Assembly: GCA_039602395.1 (NCBI GenBank)
Contig: JBCNJP010000025.1
Span: 97,939,265-98,003,264 of the forward strand
Reading direction: 5' to 3'
DNA: 64,000 bases
Source: Deinandra increscens subsp. villosa
Lineage: Eukaryota; Streptophyta; Magnoliopsida; Asterales; Asteraceae
Positions 56,628 to 64,000 of the stretch are shown piece by piece. The translations under genes and the position numbers were made by a program. A model generated the notes under the pieces. That model was not told the origin of the DNA and made no database searches. It saw only the letters and a list, made by a program, of their open reading frames with translations. Positions within the stretch are counted from its first letter, which is position 1. Each line of letters starts with the position of its first letter.

Positions 56628-59041
56628 TCAATAACAAACGACACGTGAAATAAATAGCACTTTATACAGTCTGTGATGGACACCGAGTAAGTTAAAAGCT
56701 TAATCGTCTCTATTGATGTCTATTTAAATGAACCTATCTTTGATGTATGATTTTGTTGTTATCTAATTTTTGTAAGGAGACCGAAACTGAATCTTTGGAG
56801 ATGAAGACTATAATTTTAATATCTTTTTGTAGCAGCCAGCCCGAATTGAACTTTCCCCTTCCGATTTGATGACGTGCTTAATTACATAAAACCAAAAATA
56901 TCAACCTTGTAGTACTTGTGATTATAATGAGTTCGATATAGCTCATAATCTCCAGTCATAACCAGAGAAGTTACAACAATAGTAAGTTAGGCCCGACCCC
57001 CTTGGTGACAATTTTAAAGTCATAACTATTATTTATTAATGGTATATGTGAATTCTTTTGATAGGAAATTGATGCATTTTTCAACCAAAACTTTTAAGGA
57101 TCTATGCCTTAGCTTGGGCTAAAATTGTATGGTGTAAGGCTTTTAATTAATTGTTTTATTAATAATCAAACATAGACTTGTAACAGAGGCTCATTGAACC
57201 ATATCTTCATCCTTATGGTAAAAAAGTTGTTTCAACCATTATAACCGCCAAGCAAAATACAAAACCCAACTTCCATAATTTGATTTTTTATTTAAGAAGT
57301 TCACACAGCAGCCGTGTATTAGTTTTTTATTATAGATTAGCAAATCAGTTTCTATAATACTCTTTACGAAGAAAATCGGCACAGCAAGACAAAACCAAAC
57401 ATTTTACTTCACCATATTGGTTTATGGCTGCAGGCTAATAGCAGAGTATGGGGTTTTGGGGATCACTCTATTTTGTGATCTTGCTTCAAGACCAAAAAAA
57501 TTACTTGGTCATGGATTTGGCTGTGCTCATCAAGTTAACAATTTAACTTGCATTAGTTTTTAGATATTTTTCACTACATTAAAATGGGACCAATGTATGG
57601 TGTTTGTATAAGAAAATCACATATTTTACTTTCTAAGAGAAGAGGGTGATTGTAATATAGAGATTATGTTAAGCCATTTGAGGTGGTGTTATCTTTATTT
57701 TACAGAAACCTACATGCTATTAATTGAATTGGCATCTCTATTGTCAATATGAAAGGCCCCTAGCATATCCATAGATTACTTTAATAATATGAGTAACAAT
57801 AAAACCTATAAATCACAAATTTTATTACTTGTATTTAGTTTAGGGTTTAATTAGACAGTTACACAAATTTAATAGTGCATGTTGTTTCTGGAAAAGTACA
57901 AATTTGTTGTTAACTAACCTAGTGGGTTTAATAAATGTTACATAAAATATCTTTCTTGCCTACTTTTTAGATATATCTCAAAATCTTGAGCCCTAATGGC
58001 GTAACCTCTTTAGAGCATCGTTCCAAGTTTTCTATTTGCATAAGCATTATAATCTCTAAAATTTAAAATTTAAGAAAAATAACTAATTATGTATTTCTAT
58101 TTTTACATTAGGTTTCTCATACCTTAAATTGTGAGGATACTTAAACTCATCCACCATATTAATTTCCCATCATACCCCATGTTTATTTAGGAAATATTTT
58201 ACATAAAGATAACCAAGTTTCAAAAATGTTATAATTAGGTGATTCAAGTTTCAAAAGTGTTTTAATCAGGTCACTCGACGTTCATATTTTATCAAAATTA
58301 AGGGTTTTTTTCATCAATTTCATAGGTAATCGTGGTAATAGTTAATTTGGTTCATTTTTTCCTTTTTATTTAAGGTCAACGTCGAGTGATAACATGGATT
58401 TTAACATTTTTTAATGTAAATAAAGTATTTTTTAATTTAATAAATATAATTACATATATTAAGAAATCTAACACAAACATCATGTGCTCCATTTTTTTCT
58501 CGACACATGCAAAAAATGACATGGCTCGATTTGAATATTAAGTTATCTAATTGGGTTGGTTTCAATTCTCATGATATTTATCGTGTCTAAATAACTCGTG
58601 TCATGTAACATGTTAATAAATAGTTTCGTGTTCGTGTTTGAAAAAATGACACGATTAGTTAATTGTGTGATGTGGTGTTCGTGTTTACTACTCGTATTAA
58701 TCATTTCATATCACATTTTACCCGTTTAACATGTTTAGACTTATTTTGTCAACTCTACTCTACTTACTCAAAAACATCACAAAAAATTAAAAAAAAAAAT
58801 CACTGCTTAAAAACTTTTCAATCATGTTTAAATGTAAGACTTAAAAAATCACAAGCTTTAATCATCATCATGTACCATTATTGACCATCATTGGATCAAA
58901 TTCCATTTCGTAACTAAAACAGTAAAACATTAGATGATATAAAATGTCAAATCGAAGGGGTAAAAACTAGGATCCGTCTAGAAAAGTTTGAAATGCAGTA
59001 TTTATACGATGCTTCGTCAAAACAAACGCCCAACGGTTCCA

Positions 59042-59044
<3 letters not shown>
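56628..59044. other. Long AT-rich spacer, no gene seen
   Basis: No frame longer than about 75 codons and no recognised domain. Scattered text such as ACACGATTAGTTAATTGTGT near 58650 resembles worn LTR fragments, but no ends were found. Part of it must hold the lipase gene promoter. Confidence 0.5.

Positions 59045-59076
<32 letters not shown>
59045..59076. repeat. CT microsatellite in the lipase leader
   Basis: A CT run of roughly 15 units ends about 200 bp before the lipase start codon. CT/GA tracts are common in plant core promoters and leaders. Its length is likely variable. Confidence 0.85.
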
Positions 59077-59078
<2 letters not shown>

Positions 59079-59277
59079 CATCGACACCTCCCTAAACCGT
59101 TCTCAAAAATCGAAATCCTCCTCCGTCTCAATCGTCAAGAAAGTACGTTTTCCATAACCGAAATCAAACCCAAATATCAACAACTTCGATCCATATCACT
59201 ATCAACATCATCTTTGATTCGTATAATAAATAACCTCAGCAACTTCAATTCGTCTCCAAGAAACCAGGCATCAATCA

Positions 59278-61965
59278 ATGGACGGCATTTATCTAAAAAC
59301 AGGGTTTATTGGGATCAAGACTCCGATCACCGCCGGAAATGAGATTCGTAAAATTCCATCTCAAATCACCACCGCCGTCAGCCGGAAAACCGCGACGGCG
59401 AGCGCAATTTCATCGGATCAGGCTTCAATGTCGGCTTCTCCTGCTCCTCGGACAACAGGTCCGTGGGGATTCTCTCTGAAATTTCCTCTTACGTCTTTCT
59501 TCGTCGGTAATCGAAACCGTCACGATGCGTTGGCCGTAGACGACGCCGTTTCCGTTGACAGAAATGAAGAAGCGAAGGAGGAAAGCGAGGTTGTTGATAT
59601 GAAAGGTGAGAATTGGGTGTTGAAGATTCTTCATGTGAGATCTATGTGGAGCGTAGATGAAAATCAACAAGTTAATAACCGTCAGGAGGATGAAAAATTC
59701 AATCACGGAGATGAGGTTTCTTTCGATGAGCAAGAGTGTGATGCCTGTAGGGTTGATGATAAAGAAGATGAGATCGAATTCGATAGAAGTTCGTTTTCCA
59801 AATTGCTTAGAAGGGTTTCTCTAGCTGAAGCAAGGTTGTATGCTCAAATGTCTTATTTGGGGAGATTAGCTTATTCCATACCTCAAATCAAGGTACTCAC
59901 TACTCACTCATCTTTCATTATTGAATTTAATGCACTAGAGGTGTTTGTTGAAATGACTCAAAGAGATTCTTTAGAAATTAGATTAATCTGTTGATGATTG
60001 CTTGCTTGCAATGTAGTTTGGAATTTGGTACTTTAGGTTAATTAATTTTCCAACATCCACCAAGAATTGATGTGGTCTACTGCATTTTGAAAATTGAAAT
60101 GATGGATTATGGTACTTGAAGTTCTTGAATTAGGACATGAATGGTGAATAAAATCAGAAAATGAAATCTTGAAACTTGTTTTTTTCTTCTTCTTTGTACA
60201 GCCTGGAAACCTCCTGAAAGATCACAGACTCTGTCTCGTTACCTCTTCGCTAGAAAAGAAAGCCGAGCTGGCTGCAAAAGCCGAAAAAGAGAAAGAACAA
60301 GCTCAGGTTAAAGATCTAGAAGACAACCCTGAAAAGAAAGAAGAGCAGATGATAAAATCTGAGAAAGAAACAGCTTCAGAAGTAGAACAAACCACGGAGA
60401 CGGTTGAAAACGACGGGGAGAAGGGAGGTAGGAATCTGATAAGTGCTTCCACAGCGTATCATATTGCAGCCACAGCTGCTTCTTATTTGCATTCTCAAAC
60501 AAAGAGCATTATTCCTTTCAAATCTTCTGAAAACAATAGCGTTGAAGTTGGAATTACGAAAGCAGAGGTTGCTTCGTTAATGGCAACCACTGATTCGGTG
60601 ACTGCTGTGGTTGCTGCTAAAGAAGAAGTCAAACAGGCAGTTGCAGATGATCTGAAGTCACTGCATTCATCACCTTGTGAATGGTTCATATGTGATGAGG
60701 ATGATGAAAGTACTAGATACTTTGCCATTCAAGGCTCCGAATCACTTGCATCTTGGCAAGCTAATCTTCTTTTTGAACCTATTCAGTTCGAGGTAGAACT
60801 TTTTTGAATATCTGTTCTGTAAATTCCATTTCGTTTCATTTTATATGTTTACTAAATTGCTGTAATGTTCACTGTTCAGGGACTGGATGTGATTGTCCAT
60901 AGGGGTATATATGAGGCTGCGAAGGGTATTTACGACCAAATGCTGCCTGAAATCCATGCACATTTTCAACGACATGGTGATCATGCAAAGTTTCGGTTCA
61001 CCGGGCATTCGCTTGGTGGAAGCTTATCATTGCTTGTAAATCTAATGCTGCTAATAAGAGGGCAAGTCCCACGCACTTCATTACTTCCCGTAATAACATT
61101 TGGTGCACCCTCGGTTATGTGTGGTGGAGACCGTTTGCTTCATAAACTTGGGTTACCAAAAAGTCATCTTCAAGCAATCACCATGCACCGTGACATTGTA
61201 CCCCGAGCTTTTTCTTGCAAATATCCTAGTCGTGTGGCTGAGCTTCTTAAAGCAGTAAATGGGAATTTTCGAAACCACCCCTGCCTCGATAACCAGGTAG
61301 AAAAATGAGTACTACATTGTATATTCTTGCTGTTTGGCTGTTTGCCATTGTACCCTTGTAGTATTATTATTCAACTAATTTGTAAATATCTGTTTTTGTG
61401 GCAGAATTTGTTGTATGCTCCAATGGGGGAACTCTTGATTCTGCAGCCAGATGCAAAGCTTTCACCCAACCATGACCTGCTTCCTCCGGGTAGCGGTCTG
61501 TATGTTTTGACCTCATCAACATCAGATGTGACCGAGGCAGAGAAACAAATGAGAGCTGCAAAAACTGCGTTCTTAAACACACCACACCCGTTAGAGATCT
61601 TGAGTGACCGCTCTGCATATGGTTCAGGCGGTGCAATCCAGAGGGACCATGACATGGCATCATACTTGACGTCAATTCAGAATGTGATCCGTCAGGAGCG
61701 GAACCGTGCAAGAAAACATAGGCGGGAACACCGGAGACGGGCTTGGTGGCCCCTGGTTGCACCACGTGGCAACGAAATGGGTCGTATGGGTCCAGGTCAA
61801 AGTCAAGGTCAGGTTAAGTTCACGAGAGTGTTACATACGGGAAACGAATCTTTGAAAAGATTCGCGAGGCTGGTTGCTTCCTATCATATGGGTTTGCTTG
61901 TAATACTGCTGCTCCCCGCAAGATCGTTGCTTGCAGATGCGTGTAACGTGATTCGACCCGTTTAA
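59278..61965 (+). CDS. PLIP: PLIP2/3-type plastid lipase
   Basis: PLIP enzymes are class-3 lipases that release fatty acids from plastid membrane glycerolipids and feed triacylglycerol or jasmonate synthesis. Four exons join in frame: 59278-59892, 60202-60792, 60880-61296 and 61405-61965. They give 727 residues. Residues 1-60 are Ser/Thr/Ala-rich and basic, like a chloroplast transit peptide. GPWGFSLKFPLTSFF and ENWVLKILHVRSMW are family blocks before an acidic linker. SFSKLLRRVSLAEARLYAQM precedes the lipase fold. The nucleophile is Ser446 in GHSLGG; candidates for the triad are Asp507 (MHRDIVPR) and His623 (RDHDMASYL). A hydrophobic C-terminal segment (GLLVILLLPARSLLA) may bind membrane. 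The arrangement is closest, from memory, to Arabidopsis PLIP2 and PLIP3, which respond to abscisic acid. Confidence 0.95.
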
Positions 61966-62654
61966 GAATTTATAAAATTTTACCATGAATGGAAGAAAAA
62001 AAAAACAAGTATTGAAAAATGTTTTTGTTGGAAGTTTTTTTGGTTAAGTGATGCTTGTACGAAAGTAGTATAATATCTTGTATAGGTGAGTAGTAGTTTT
62101 GGACTTTACAAAAAGTGATAAGGACCACAGGTGGATGGAGGAGACAAAACAGAGGTCATGGTCTGGAGTCCGGACCCATGGTTCCAAGAAAGCCGGTGAA
62201 ATATCGTGATTTAGTCGGCCAACCAGCCAGTTGGTTCATTGAAGTAGATATTAAATTCATTAATTGTGTACACGTAGCTCGGCTTGGTGGGATTTATACA
62301 CAATGTCTCCGCGGTTCTATTTTCCTCACGTGACATGCCAAGCATAAAGATCTCATTACAACCCACGTTAGGAAAGTAACAAAAATAATACACATAGGGC
62401 ATGTATAATTATTATTTATTAAACAAAACAAACATCTCATTAAAATCTTACTTTTCTAGCAGGCAGAGTATGAAAAGCGTAGGATGGAGACAAACTTTTT
62501 CTTTAACCCCGAGAGTAGAGACTAGAGAGACTCTCTTAGTGAAAATTGAGTTTGAAAAATGAAGTATATATTAATCCAGTTTAAAATGACAGATAATTAT
62601 ATTTAACATAATTGTTATCGTCAAACGGTCAAAGTAGTTATACTTGACATGATT
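61966..62654. other. 3' flank of the lipase gene
   Basis: The 3' UTR and terminator of the lipase gene probably lie in the first 150 bp (TATAATATCTTG near 62070). The rest is non-coding. Confidence 0.5.
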
Positions 62655-62785
62655 CTTATTCACAAACGGATAGTTTAATGGTAAAGTGATGATTTTACAA
62701 CCAAAAGGTTATGAGTTCAATATTATAGTATACAACGTAATACAACCATACGGATATGGTAATTTAGCCATTCAAAATAAAGAAC
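62655..62785 (+). mobile_element. Worn SINE of the same family as 1146-1263
   Basis: Box A-like ATAGTTTAATGGTAAAG is followed by degenerate box B GAGTTCAATATTA. The tail AATTTAGCCATTCAAAATAA matches AAATTAGCCGTTCAAAAAAA of the first SINE. No target duplication was found. Confidence 0.6.
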
Positions 62786-63692
62786 ATAAAAGTTGTTATA
62801 ATGAGACTAGTGAACAATCGTTAACATCAACATCGACTAAGACATTATTTCTATAACCCGGAACCAAAACGACCAATTTATGATCAAACATTTAGCTATT
62901 AGCTATTAAACAACAATCATGTATATTTGCAAAAATACAACATGATGATAATGAGTATGTCTTATGAGTTCAAGGTTACAAATCCATATATTTTGAAATA
63001 CTATAACTGACAAAACATGTCTAAATGTATTATATACGTCAGATACGACACAACACGATTAACATGGGTACTAAACCCGAACACGACACGTAATTGTATT
63101 GTTTTTTTAGACATGAACACGAGTATGTTTATAAATGTGCTACACTACACGACCTATTTAGACACATATCCTAAAAATGAATATAAAAAATAAACTAACG
63201 AAATATAAAACGGAAAGAGTTGACGGATTTTGAAGAATCTAAGCTGTAATAGTTGCTAGGGCGGTGAAACTCTCAATTTATAAAAGAATTTTAACTTTTA
63301 TTATGTGTTTAGTTATTACGAAAAATCATTAAAATTACTAATGTGTTTAATCGCGTCATAAACATGTTAGACGATATGAAATCTGTCTAAACACGATTTT
63401 AATCTTGTCATAAAAATATGAACTTGTTTATGATACGAAACATATTAACTCAAATCCAAATCCAAACCTGCTTAACTCCGGTTCGTATCATGTTAATATG
63501 TCGTTATAAATAATTATGCCTATGAACAATCTCCTTTGTGGCAAGTTTCTAAATTTATTATAGAACACTTTAATGTTAAAAAAATTAAAAAGTTAAAATG
63601 CCGACTATCGACACCAAAAGTTGAATGATAGGAAGTTGCAAAGTGAGAACGACGTGGAAGATTTAGCATAAGACGCGTGGCTTTTGACTAAG
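62786..63692. other. AT-rich spacer, no gene seen
   Basis: No supported reading frame. Words such as AACACGACACG and GACACGAT around 63050-63180 recur in the spacer near 58620 and may be worn retroelement pieces. Confidence 0.5.
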
Positions 63693-63703
63693 TGGGCGGG
63701 AAG
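63693..63703 (-). promoter_or_regulatory. E2F-like site upstream of the edge gene
   Basis: On the minus strand CTTCCCGCC is close to the E2F consensus (TTTCCCGCC). It lies about 170 bp before the ATG at 63870. E2F sites are common in DNA replication and repair gene promoters, which fits a possible BRCT product. Confidence 0.4.
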
Positions 63704-63869
63704 ATTTAGCATAAAACTTTTTGTTTCCCCCGCTCTGTTCAAATAAAAAACAACGCCAAAATTCCCTTTCTACCCCCTCCTCCTTCCCCGAGAAGCTTCG
63801 CATTTCAATCCCTTCATTTCACTTCATTTCCTTTTCAAACCACCACCACGTTTCCGATTTCCGCCCAAA

Positions 63870-64000
63870 ATGTCCGGATCAACGATCCAAAACCATCAAA
63901 CCTCACCGTTACTCCGTCAATCTCAACCCTTCACTGGTATCCGCTTTGTTCTTCTAGGATTCGATCCTATAAAAAAATCTCAGGTTCCAAGTTTTATACT
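63870..64000 (+). CDS. First exon of an incomplete gene, possibly BRCT-domain
   Basis: The ATG at 63870 follows a CA/CT-rich leader and opens a frame to the window end. It reads MSGSTIQNHQTS, then FTGIRFVLLGFDPIKKSQ. The phrase GIRFVLLGFDP resembles the first strand of a plant BRCT-domain DNA-repair-type protein that I recall, but only about 43 residues are visible. A possible donor, TCTCAG|GTTCC, lies at 63978-63984, so coding may end there. The identity is tentative. Confidence 0.5.
   Translation, partial: MSGSTIQNHQTSPLLRQSQPFTGIRFVLLGFDPIKKSQVPSFI

Noticed and set aside
1..64000. Functional tRNA genes
   Set aside because: All box A/box B pairs found sit in SINEs with A-rich tails or lack a foldable acceptor stem, so none is called as a tRNA.

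Overview
The window is nuclear DNA of a flowering plant. Genes are split by GT-AG introns, intergenic DNA is AT-rich and packed with plant transposons, and the protein-coding genes are plant families: a PLIP-type plastid lipase, a P-class PPR protein and a plant LETM1. The transposon sequences and a lettuce/daisy-like chromovirus suggest an Asteraceae-type eudicot. That family-level placement rests on memory of similar repeats and is tentative. A run of exactly 500 N (49862-50361) shows the sequence is a scaffold with a gap.

Five intact host genes are readable, each with an uninterrupted reading frame across its exons. They are a 13-exon heparan-alpha-glucosaminide N-acetyltransferase-like membrane protein (10540-14884, +), a 3-exon uncharacterised Ser-rich plant protein (16065-18823, +), a 14-exon mitochondrial LETM1-like protein (20687-24606, -), an intronless Rf-like PPR protein (52517-54340, +) and a 4-exon PLIP2/3-type plastid lipase (59278-61965, +). 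The first exon of a sixth gene, possibly a BRCT-domain protein, starts at 63870 and leaves the window. A possible orphan first exon lies at 27417.

Region by region: 1-5.5 kb holds a hAT MITE, a complete PIF/Harbinger element (1130-3201) with a frameshifted transposase and an inserted SINE, and two fold-back elements. At 5.5-10.5 kb there is a putative LTR-like piece and a Pack-MULE-like element ending 226 bp before the N-acetyltransferase start codon. 10.5-25.5 kb is the gene-rich part. 25.5-29.2 kb carries two SINEs, a long hairpin and a second, truncated Harbinger copy. 29.2-38.6 kb is a young Tekay/Del-type Ty3/Gypsy chromovirus on the minus strand. It abuts a truncated Ty1/Copia element (38.6-40.7 kb), then a broken Pescadillo gene copy with introns, then an RT-associated zinc-finger/endonuclease-like fragment. 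44.2-45.3 kb is a cluster of Helitron-like ends with a G-box array. 46.4-49.9 kb is the LTR and inner edge of a second Gypsy, containing another MULE, and it runs into the gap. 50.9-52.1 kb holds a dead hAT transposase and two MITEs. The rest is the PPR and lipase genes with quiet spacers.

The host genes do not form an operon or an obvious pathway. Their products would act in separate places (endomembrane, mitochondrion twice, plastid). The strongest leads are the gag interruption in the chromovirus, which could be a nonsense codon or a 66-nt intron; the three-element truncation junction at both ends of that chromovirus; gene-fragment capture around 40.7-44.2 kb; and a four-motif internal duplication in the PPR protein. 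Nothing here can confidently be called a new biological system.
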